A stretch of DNA of 64,000 bases from Jaltomata sinuosa. Taxonomy: Eukaryota > Streptophyta > Magnoliopsida > Solanales > Solanaceae. Under the pieces are notes generated by a model. That model was not told the origin of the DNA, did not search any database, and saw nothing but the letters and a program-made list of their open reading frames with translations. The position numbers were made by a program, and so were the translations under genes. Positions 25,301 to 37,300 of this stretch are shown here, one piece after another; within the stretch, counting starts at the first letter, position 1, and every line of letters starts with the position of its first letter. Location of the stretch: NCBI GenBank assembly GCA_003996215.1, contig QJPP01003155.1:62001-126000 (forward strand). Reading direction: 5' to 3'.

Positions 25301-28300
25301 TTTACAAACCAAAGAAATTTGGTGAGACCGGCCAAGACAAGATTTGCAATGGCTTTCTTAACTTTGCATAATTTTTACATACAAAAGAAATGTTTCAACC
25401 GAATGGAAAGAAAGTAGATTTGCAAAGGAACTTTTGGGGAAAGATGTTGCCAAACATCTTATTTCTACATCATTTTGGAATAACGTTGTTTGGACACTTA
25501 AAGTTGGCGGTCCTCTGATCAAAGTACTACGTTCGGTGGATGGGGAGAGAAAACTACCAATGGACACCTTGTACCTTTATGTTGGTTAGGGTATTAGTTA
25601 ATCCCGGAATATTTATCCCACCACTTGTACTACAATGATGGGATAAGTTATCCCATATAAATGGTGGGATCTAATCTCATGGGATATTGTCTACCCCATC
25701 CCCCATACCAAACGACTCCTGAATGTGTTGGGAAGTTGGTCCGTCGTGAAATATTGGTAGATACAATAGTCAAGGAGCTTGCTAAGTACAAACAAGCATG
25801 GACTATTTGATTGCAACTCGGCTATTAGAGCCAAGACAGAAGGTCACCAAATGAGTTGTTTTAGTTGTCTTTATAGCTTTACTTTTAAGTTATTTGACTT
25901 ATTTATACTTATTAACTTTTAAAATTATTTTTTCTATAGTTGAATGGTGGACGCAATTAGGTAGTCAAACTCCAAACTTGCAAAAGTTCAACATCAAAGT
26001 ACTACATTTAACTTGTAGCGCATCCGGACGTGAGAGAAATTGGTGTGTGTTTGAACATGTGAGCAGAAGATAATAAGATATATTATCTTCTAATTTCTAT
26101 ATTACATTATTATTAGTGTCTATTAGTTACTCTCTACAATTTATGCGCATATTCATAACAAAAAGAGGAATAGGCTTGAGCTATCACGTCTCACCGATCT
26201 AGTGTACATTAAATACCATATAAAATTGAAGCGTCGTTATGACGCTCGCGATGCATTGATCGAATTTTGTTGGATAATATTGATGATGCAAATGAATGGT
26301 TAACTGGAGCCCCTAAAAACCATGTAGATGAACAAGTATATGAAGGAGGTGATCTCACTTGGAGTAGTGTTGCCTACGACGGTTGGAGTTAGGGAAAATA
26401 TCTATGGTCTTAGGGGGAGTTCTTCAAGGTCACATAACAAGGAAAAAGGAGTAGCTACAAGTTCAAGTCGGTCCCTAATTAATGAAGACTCTAAGGAGGA
26501 AGAAGATGAGGACCAATATACTACTTAAAATCTTGGACTTCAAGAATTTGAAAATCTTGATGAAGAATAGATGTTGCTTCGTTTATAATTTGGTTTTGAA
26601 CTTCTTGTCTTATGAATTAGATGGAATTCACTGGCCTGATTCTCCCAACAAAAACATGTGATAACCTGAATAAGGAATAAGTAAAAGGCAAGTACCTGAA
26701 GCAGAGATAGAACTCCAGACTCTGTCCAGGTACTTCAATACATCAAAGGAAGCTTCATCAATTGTCTTTATGCCTGTAGTAGCTGGCCAATGAGCAAGTG
26801 TGTCTTCACCACTATTTCTTCCAATAACCTACAGTACATTTTGCTACATGCTTAAATAACTCAGTAATGTAGTATCATTTAACAGAAATACAACGAAATT
26901 ACCACCATACCTGGAGGTGCCTCAAAACCGTAGGACATGCTGGAGGACTTCTCAAATTGAGAGCCCCCCAAGAGTATTCTGGTGGGACAATGCTCTGCCT
27001 AGAAAGAATGGGGGCACAACTCCAAGCAAGTGGCCAATCCTTTAATATAATAGCTTCAGAGTATGAGCACAACACTCGCTTCCCACTTCTCTTGCCGCCC
27101 GCATTTGGGAAGCCCTTCTCTGCAGGAACACATGCTATCTTCCCAAAAATACTACAAAAGTGGTTACTGTAAAGGACAGCAAAGTTTGATATTATAGCTT
27201 TCACAAGGTTTTCTGCCAACAACCAGATTTCAAATGATACTTCATCCTGTGAGCTGAATAAATCTTTCTCAAGATCATCAGTAAGTCCTGAAGGTGGAAT
27301 GAAGTCTCTTCCAAGTGACTCAACTCTCTTGGCACATTCAAGGATAACATCAGATTCAGCTGAAGTGTGAAGGCCCACCTTCTTCAAAATGCGTAGCCAT
27401 CCTTCAGAAATAAACCTTTCTCCAGGAAATTTTATTCTCATGCCTGAGAACACTGATGTTAATAAAGCATCACTGGGATCAAACAGATCATTTGGTTTAA
27501 AGAGTTCTGCAGACATTTCATCAGCGCTTCTAACAAATTTAGTCTCCTTAAGTACTTCAACAATTGATGAGTCTTCTTGTAGGTCCTGCCAATTTGAGTA
27601 TAGGTAGATTAAAATATCTTCCTGTACAGACTGAGGCTTCTCATTAAATCCAGGCAATCCAAATTTGACAAAAATTTGTTGATTGTGCAACTCCGGGACC
27701 CCAAGGGCTCGAAAAAGAGGTTTCTCATTAGAATCACTAGAGATAGATAGACAGCGTTCATCAAATGGCTTAAGAAAGGTATTGGAAGGAATCATACAAA
27801 GGTCGTGACTCTGCAATCTCGTATACGTTCCCACAACTGTCTTGTATATAGGCAAATCACGCAGCACTTCAAGCTCCTCTCTTTCATAGCCAGAGCTATT
27901 TGCAGAAAAATCAGAAGCAAACAGGGTAAAAAGCTCATCACGCTCGGAATCTGGAAAGGAAGTGAGTTCCGGAAAGTAGCCAGCATTTTTAGCTGCGACA
28001 AGCTTCGATGCTATAACTTGACCTAACGATTTCCCCTCACGGGGTAAGCATTTGCAATGACCAGCACAATCCAAGAAAGAGGGATCAAACATGGGTATAT
28101 TGCACTGGTTCAGCAACGACCTCAACCAAGGGTACTTTCTCTCTGCAACTTTAAATGATAAGCTGTAGGATTGAATCTCTTCAGATTCCAAAGGTAATCC
28201 AGACAGATCAGCTTCGCTACTTTCCCTATCATCAAGATCAATAGCTTCTAAATTAGTTACAATGGGTGGAATAAAGACAAGTTTTCGCTCCTTTACACGG

Positions 28301-31300
28301 CAGAGGACTGGACGACCAAGAAAAGCTGGAATAAGTGGCCAATCAGCAAAAAGTTCCAGGTCATTTGAACAGTCATCGACCATCTTCCAGAAAAGTCTAA
28401 TCCAATTAGGAGAAGGACCACATTCACTTGCAGAAGTAGCATTGTTCTCCCATGAGAACCAGGGTGCCATATTTGAGTTGACCACATGATTCACCCAGTT
28501 TTCATGGAAGAGAAACCTCATATGATTAGCCAGCAACATAAGGGAGAAACTCTGCAGCTTTAATAATGATTGAATTGTGCTGTTAGAGAAAATGTTCAAC
28601 AATATTGATCTCTCCAGTACTTTAGGATGAAGAAATTTAGCAGCTAAAGAAATCATTAGTGATTGTTGATCCTTATTTCCAACCCAAAGTTCAGTAGCTC
28701 CCAATCTAGTAAGATGATTTGTTCCTGTTGGACAGGGTAACCCTCTGAGTTCACTAGCTACAGCTAGTAGCTTTTGATCTATTTTATCTCTAATACTATC
28801 CCCGATGGTTCCCGAAATAACATTCCTTTGGGATAAAGGACCTCCTCCACGACCAATATCTTCAACAACAACTCGGCCTAGATCAAATAAGGCCTTCCCT
28901 AAACTTGTCATCATCTCAAGGGCGTCTCCTCCAGAACTGCTTGAAGGTTGCAAAGTGTTGTGAATTCTATGAGAACTGGAGCTTGATTCAGAGAAAGAAT
29001 TAGTGTGACCTTCATTACATTCTTTAACAGAATCTAAGTTGCTAATGTCTCTGAATGAATCAGGCCTACTTGGTTCACCGGTCTCTAGAAGCTGGATATC
29101 TGATAAGCAATACTCAAGTACATCTATGTAAGTCTCAACTGATCGGAGAACAATAGATGTTGAAGAAGCCCGAAGAAGGTCCCGTACCATCTTAGGTTTG
29201 ATTTCCCTGACTGTAACCCCTAAGGCTTGTATTTCACTCACCAACTCCCACGGTACTGAGAAAACTGGATAATGTTCTTTCACAAAGGCACAAACTGTAG
29301 CTGGAAGCAAGCCACCCTCCACACCAATGCCAGGCTGAGATAGAAACATACCCTCTTCAGCCTTCACTAGATTTCCTGAATACAACTGCCAAACAGGAAG
29401 ATCCATAAGACGAGCATAGAATGGCTGAATAACTTGCTGAGTGATACATGCCCAATCTGCTTTAGAAACCTTCATTGACATGAAATCGTTTCCATCTTGC
29501 TCTTGTTCAATCAGTAAATTTCTAGTCGACCTGGGCCAAAATGAATAGATCTGATCACCATAAGCATTCAGAGACAAGCTGACAGCTCGGGCGACACTTG
29601 GCTCCAGAAGAGAAGTCGATGGTTCCCTCCTCAACTTTTGCATTTCCAATACCAGCTTCACATAAGAATCACGAACACAACACATAAGTTCTCGATTCCA
29701 AGCTTCAATCAATTGATTTCCAGCATCAAACCGCGGCCCTGCCAAAGACTCCATTTCTTGGTCCTTGAAAAGAAAACGTCCCTGATTATGACATACTAGG
29801 AAATATCCAAGTATAGTGACTGGTATGTTTATAGTACTTGACAGTGGAAGTGGGGACATGATAACGCTTGATGAACAAGTATTGCTAGGCTGTCCATTTT
29901 GTGATATCAGTGCTGCAACACCACCAACAGGTGTAAGGTTGTATGCCATGTACCGCCTGCAAAAACCGCTAGTAAGCAAGTTGCTGCTCCAAAAATGGCA
30001 GATTGATGGAGAACATGCTAACCATGGAATTGTTACAGTAAATATAAGGGGGGGGGGGGTGTTCCACGGTGGATTTTAGCGTGAATTACAACCCTAAAAA
30101 AGTGCATTCTATTCATTTCCAATAGGCATTCAAATTCCTAAGGATAATCTAACAGTCGTCAATTGTTCTACACAATAGTCCATTTATTTGTTCTTGCAGA
30201 CCTACTAGAATGATACCAATTACTATATTTTAACAAAAAGGGGTAAGATTGGATGTCTGTGACTTGACTACTAGATTAGCTGAACAAGTGTGATATTCAT
30301 CAAGGAGTTAAGTGTCTGTCTAGTTCTATAATATCAGACTAAAGGTGCCAAGCCTTCCAGAAATGAAATCGGAGCTTTATTTTTGAAAATAAAGAAGCAC
30401 TTCATGAAGCTTTATTTTTGAAAATAAAGCTCAAATATAAAATAAAAAGAAACTACTGCAAGTGACAGATAATCACACAGTTAAAAACATATTCCATTCT
30501 AGTTTACCATCAATGGGAGACTGCATAAATGAAATATTATGAGTCAAACTACTTCAAATGTTCAGGGACATATGAACCACCTTTCAGATTTTCAGCCAAC
30601 GCCAACCACCAAATATCTACAGTAGTCTTGAAGGTTCCATGACCAAAAAGTTTTGCCTATTCCCCATCATATAAAGTTTTTTTTCCAGGCGATTATCTTT
30701 TAACCAGAAAATCTTTTAAAGAACTGCTTTCACTAAAGTTTTCCTGAAAATACTTTGTGCTGCCTTTCTCCCTTCTTAAATGTCCAAACTTCCCTCATTG
30801 CCAGTCCCAAACAATGTCTACTTCCCTTAAAAACCTACCATATTGGATTTATCAATACACTTCTGATTCTAACTTTTACCTTCTCCTTTAGCAAAACGAA
30901 ACACTACTAGTTTCTGTGACCACCAGGGGTGCACAAGTCAAAAGAAGACCATTCACCTTGGGATGTAGGGAAAATGAATTTGCTCATTGTACATAGTTCA
31001 ATGCGTCTAGTAATCTACCTGTCAAGTGCCATGTTCCTTGTTTGTCCTGAACCAAGACTAAGCACAACAAGCCAACGGTCAACTATTTTAGTTCCTTGTT
31101 TCCAAAAATTTACATCTATGACTTGTAGCTTGATTGCTGAATTTGAGCTACTGAATAGACTTGATAGCTGGAACTTTTTCCACTTCTTCTCCGAGAAAGG
31201 GTTTCTACTAACTGAATACAATGGATCAAGGTCAACAGAATATTCCAAGGATGGTTGAGGGCTTCCTTGCTCCCATATTGACAATGAAATCTGAAAAAGT

Positions 31301-34300
31301 TGTTCACCAACAGAGCAATGTTATGGAGATGAGATCAACATAAGGATATGCACACAGCCACTTGACAATGAAATCTAATAAAATGTTGTTTCACCTACTG
31401 AACAATGTTATAGAGATGAGATCAAGAAAGAATATGCACACAGTAATTCGAAATATATAAAGCAAAAGCTTGAGTGAAATAAATCAAATATTTATGTTCA
31501 GATCTTGCTCAAAAGCTAACCAAGAAGAGGACAAATCTCCAGTAAAGTTCTTTAACGTAAACCTTAGGTATAAAAAATACAAGGAACCTTGAGCATTCAA
31601 GAACTCAACAGCTCTCAGAACCACTCTAGCCAGTATGGCTGTCTTTCTTGTGCTCTTCTTCCTTTTTCAGTTTGTTTATGTGCGTCCCAAAATATTTTCA
31701 GTAAGAAATACTATGTTAATAGGACCAATAATACACAAATGGTCAAGATAGAAAATGAAACAATATGCAAGAATCGAATAAGGCAACTGGAGATCGGATT
31801 GGCAAGATTAGCAATAATACAACATACATAATTAGGATTTGAGGTTTAGGAGAAATTTTCAGCATTGGGATATCAACCAGTTTAACTTGGCCTAGAGCTG
31901 CTTTATAAGCACGTCACACTGGATGATACACTGGACATGGAGATCGAGGGAGGACAGATGGCATGTTCACAGTCAAATCTTACTACCATTGATTGCTACA
32001 AAATTGGTCTTCCCGTATCAAACGATTTGGATTCCCTGGGCATCAGAAAGTTGTGCTTCTTCCAAAGGTTGACTGCTAGGAGTGTGATATTAACTGCTGA
32101 AAATCTGAGAAAGGGAGGAATCACATATGTGAGTTGGTGTTTCATGTATAAAAGCTCGGGGGAGATGTACATCACCTCCTGTTGCATCGTGAGGTAGCTA
32201 TGCAGTTGTGGTGGATGGTATAAAATTGGTTTGCAGTGCAGTGGATGATTTTCTGCTTGTATAGATTCTTGGGCGTCTTTCCTAGAGAATCATACATTTG
32301 TAAATTTTCTACTTTTTGGTATACAAGCATACGGGGTTCCCCGATCATTGATAAACTATTTACCTAATTGCCTTGTTAAAAATAGGATATACATATGATA
32401 ATTTGTCTAGCATGCAACTAGGGGGCAGACTGATTTTGATAAATGTAGTACTAGATTCCTTGCCTACTTATGTGATGTCTATGTTTCCTAGTCCAGCTGG
32501 GGTGGTGGATAAACTTGACAAGCTCAGAAGGGACTTCCTATGGAATGGAGACAAGGAGGGTAAGGGTTTTCATTTGGTGAAATGGGATGATGTTCAACTT
32601 GATAAGAAATCAGGGGGTCTTGGTATCAGAAACCTGAAATTACACAATAGCTGTCTATTGATGAAGTGGTTATGGAGATATGCTAATGAAGATCAAGCAT
32701 TGTGGAAGGAGGTGATCATGAACAAATAGGCCCAGAAGATTCATGTCCTGCACTGGACCCTGCACCTACTGCGAACTTGTCTCCTCCTAATCAACTGATT
32801 GCACTTCAAAAGGGTATACAGTCCACTGATAATACTAACCCCATTATATTCTTTTAAGTTATCGTCTGTTATCACCCCACTTTCTCATCCACGATGACAA
32901 CAGGCTATGATTGACAAGATGTCTGCTTTATATGCGAGTGGTATTTGAGAGCTTCAGGTACTATTGGTTGTCGTTGGGTTTATGCAGTCAAAGTTGGTCC
33001 AGACGGCCAAGTTGATCGGCTTAAAGTTCGCCTTGTTGCCAAGGGATATACTCAATTATTTGGGCTTGATTACAGTGATACTCTCTCTCGCGGCTAAAGT
33101 AGCATATGTCTGTCTTTTTCTATCCATGGTTGTTGTCTGTCATTGGCCTCCTTATCCGTTGGACATTAAGAATGTTTTTCTCTACGGTGACCTTGAGGAG
33201 GAAGTTTATATGAAGCAACCACCTGGTTTTGTTGCTCGGGGAGAGCCTAGCTTGGTTTGTTGATTGCGTCGGTCACTTTGTGGCATGAAACAATCACCTC
33301 GAGCCTAGTTTGGGAAGTGCAGCACAGTAATTCAAGAGTTTAGCATGAACCATAGTGAAGCTGATCACTCTATGTTTTACCGGCATTCATCTCCAAATCT
33401 ATGTATTTATTTGGTGGTTTATGTTGCTGGTATCGTTATTACCGGCAATAATCAGGATGGTATCATTAATAAGCAACATCTCTTTCAGCAATACCAAACT
33501 TGATCTCGGCCGACTAAAGTATTTTCTAGATATTGGGGTTGCTCAGTCCAGATCAAGAATTGTTATTTCGCAACGCAAATATGTCTTAGACATTCTTGAG
33601 GAGGCATGAATGATGGGATGTAGACCCATTGACACTCCTATGGATATGAATGCTCAACTCCTGCCAGGACAAGGGGAGCAACTAAGTGATCCTGGAAGAC
33701 ATAGGCGACTAGTTGGTAAGTTGAATTATCTCATAATGACTAGACCTGACATTTCTTTTTTTTGAAACTGGTAAACTTGTATTCATCAGCATTTAGGGCT
33801 ATGCTGCAACCTCCAAAATTTACAAGAGAACAGAAATACTTACAAGGATCCTATAAAATCCACTAGTTGGATTTCTTCTTCTATATTTTGTTCTTTACAC
33901 CAAAAACCTGACATTTCTTTTCTCGTGAGTGTTGTAAGTAGTATATGGATTCTCCCTATGATATTCATTGGGATGCAATTGTCCGTATTTTGCGATTTAC
34001 AAAGTAAACTCCAGGTAACAGACTACTCTTCGAGGATCGAGGCCATGAGTAGATCGTTGGATATACAGATATTAATTGGACAGGTGATACCTACTGATAG
34101 ACGTTCTTAATCCGGATATGGTGTTTTAGGAGGTAATTTGGTGTCCCGGAGAAGAAAAAACAGTGTGGAGTTGCTCGATCTAGTGCAAAAGCAAAATATC
34201 GAACAATGGTTGTAGCATCTTGTGAGCTAGTTTAGATTAAATAGTTGCTCAAAGAACTAAAATTTGGAGAAATTAGTCAGATGAAACTTGTGTTTGATAA

Positions 34301-37300
34301 CCAAGCGGTCCTTCATATCTCATTGAATCCGGTATTTCATGGGAGGACTACGCATATTGAGATTGATTGTCACTTTGTCACAGAAAAGATACTCTCCGGA
34401 GATATTGTTACAAAATTTGTGAAGTGGAACAAGATGTCAATCTGAGATCTTATTTCGGTTCGATACGTCCACCTACGAGACTCACCTTTGGCTTTCGTCT
34501 CGGTAGTTGTACATCCGAAACTAGAGCTAGAAATGATTTATTTCGTTTCGTTCTCGTACTTTGATTCCGTTGGTATGTAGTTGGATCTATGCTTCGCCTA
34601 TCCTTGCTCCTTGGAAACCTCGACTCTTCAATATATTAGATTCATCTTAACTTAAGAAAAGTGGTACTTTCTCTATCTTTTGATTTTTTAGGCCGGTGCG
34701 CGAGTGCCGACACACTAAGTCGAAGGGCCGAGTTGGCATCCAACAATTTAGAATTAGAATAGGAGCTTTATCCATAAGTAATGAGAGGAGACTATTAGAA
34801 AACCCTCATGCCTTCTCTGGAGACAGAGATCTTACTGATACCTCAGAGTATGACAATCTAGTTTTCTAGCTTGCAGATATTTTCACCAACCCCTATTGGT
34901 CCTCATAAGCTCGGTACGTATGACTTGTATGCACCAGCATGAGGGGGAGTGTTAGAATAGGAATAGGATTTGTATTAGCATCCGACGTGGAAAGATTGTA
35001 ATGTAGTGTCTATAAATAGGGTTCAATGTAATAATATAGATACACAATTCAATAATACTTTTCTCCATTATTTCTCGCAGTTTTATTTTTGGTGTAAACA
35101 GAATTATGTTAATGATGTTGAAGAAAGTGATAGAACTAATAGAATCCCTTTAAGAATGGGAAGGGATGCACTCTTGGTAGTTTGTAAATACTTTTGATAG
35201 GTGCTTCTTGGTGCGATATCTATAATACACTTACCTTTTTCTCAACAAAAAGAAGTGTAGTGGTCTAAAAGGAATAGAATTTTCAATAGAATCAAGCAAC
35301 CAACAAGTTCATCTGATAAGTATACCCAGTTCAACCAATAGTTCAAATGCGGTGTTTGTGCAGATCCCATTATAATACTTTTTTTATCAAGTACTTTGTT
35401 TGTGCAGATCCCATTAAAATACCTTTTCTTTTATCAAGTAAAAGGTTTCATTAATCATAACAAGGCCAACTTGGCCGTATACAAGAGGTATACCAAAAAG
35501 GAGAAAACTACAAAATATGGTTCTCTCCAAAAGACACCCAATCTTCTATAGCTTAATTCAAAGGTCTCCCATTAAAATACTTTAAAACACAACTTTCATA
35601 AAGTACATAATATGTTACCTATGTTGCATTTATCAACTAGCTATATTATTGGAGTACGTTGATGAACATGACACCTCTTTATTTGGTGGGAGAAAGCCAT
35701 TTTGACAAATAAATTGAATTCACACACAAAATGACCTATAGTTGGATACTTCATCCAAAAAAAATCAATATTTCAGTAATTGTTCTAATTTAGCAGGTAA
35801 AAGAATGGAAATAAAAGGTGCCACTTAAAAAAAATTAAAGGTACAACACATCCAACTTGAAAATAGAGAAGCAGTACCTGCAAAACTGACTTCAAAAACA
35901 AGATCGTCGCAGAAGCATTATTTAAGAATTTATCAAGCATCATTGAAATCTTCTTCAGGCCGAACTCCAATCCATCTTTCATGCATTCTGGGGAAAAAGG
36001 CATGCGTATGACAGTAGAATTGGACAATGACCACAGCACATTTTGATCAATCAACAAGGGACTGAACTGATCGCGGAATCGCTCTGTCAAATTAGTTCCT
36101 GAACAAAGCCAAGAATCTCACTCATCAATGCCTAATAGTGTTAGATGTAATACTTGAAACCCTCAAAGTCTCATAGAGAACATGTTAAACAGAAATGATC
36201 ATGGTTGATCGAGCAGAACCAGGACAGCGGCATGAACATTTAGCTAGGAACACATCAGCAGTTGTATGGCCCCATTTGGAAGATATTCAAATGAAGTTGA
36301 AACGAGTATTTGAAGTTGAAGTTGGAAAAAAGTATTTGTGCTTGGACATGAATTTCAGGGGGAAAAGTTGAAATAATGCGAGTGAAAACCATCATTTCAC
36401 TTGAAATACTCTTCAAACAAGCTTATCAACTTCAATGTTTGGACAAAATAGTAAAACAAGCATTGATTTGCAAACACTATCTCAATATTTGCATTATTTT
36501 TAGTTTGAAGTTGTGTCTAAACACTTGTAGTAGATAACTAGATATCTCCAACCAAAAGAGTTTGTCTAGATAGGAATTGGAGACATCTTACAACATAATT
36601 CACTTTATTAATTACAGGCAATGAATCCGATTTAGATCACTTATATTTTTTGTTCTTTGGTCTGGCCTCATAACATATCGATACCAATTCCAAGCGTGAG
36701 TTCAACCATTGCATGAATTCATTATGCTTTTTTTTTAAACAAGTAACTTTGTATATATCTCAAAACAGTACCTAAGCTGTATTGATCCATCATTACAACA
36801 TGTACATCAAATCCTACTATCTTTCTCCTAAATTGAATCTAGAACATCAATTATCATTTGAATATAATTGATTACACCAAAAACATAGTAGCAGAAGGCA
36901 GTTAAGCTTGACCTTTTGCATACTATTCTCTAAACTATCAAAACATCTAGAGTTCCTCTCCTTCCATACTGCCCACCATAACATGAATTCATTATGCTTT
37001 AGTTTCATGTTATCAATTTTACTATTCATATTAAGAAACATAAAGCAACAATAACTTCAAGAACCAGTCTTTTTTCCTTCTCTTTATGCTCAGATACCCT
37101 TTTACCAAGTTCCAACAGGAATACATTAGTTAGTGGATTATATCACTTGATATTCATTTTGGAAATTCTCCAGTTATTTAAGTCAGTAGTTTATACTACT
37201 TACTGAAGGAGTTACTACAAATCATAGCAAAACAGGCCCGTAGAAATTATTCACATACATCTTTACATACTTTTGCAGGTTGTTAGGGCCTATTATCCCA

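Larger units (their letters stand above)
32740..35085 (+). mobile_element. Ty1/copia remnant: RT, RNase H, purine tract and start of 3' LTR
   Basis: Broken frames carry the copia RT (LDIKNVFLYGDLEEEVYMKQ, then CGMKQSPRA, LGRLKYFLDIGVAQS, VISQRKYVLDILEEA), the RNase H tail (GGNLVS, KLVFDNQAVLHISLNPVFH) and LADIFT. The purine tract gagggggag (34941-34949) is followed by an LTR start tgttagaatagg at 34950 with a TATA box (ctataaatag near 35011). The 5' half is missing. Interrupted at 33762-33904 and 34430-34865. Antisense to the host gene in intron 6. Confidence 0.85.

Noticed and set aside
24403..26528. hAT transposase as a host (domesticated) gene
   Set aside because: Frames are broken many times and a MITE interrupts them; no intact frame survives.
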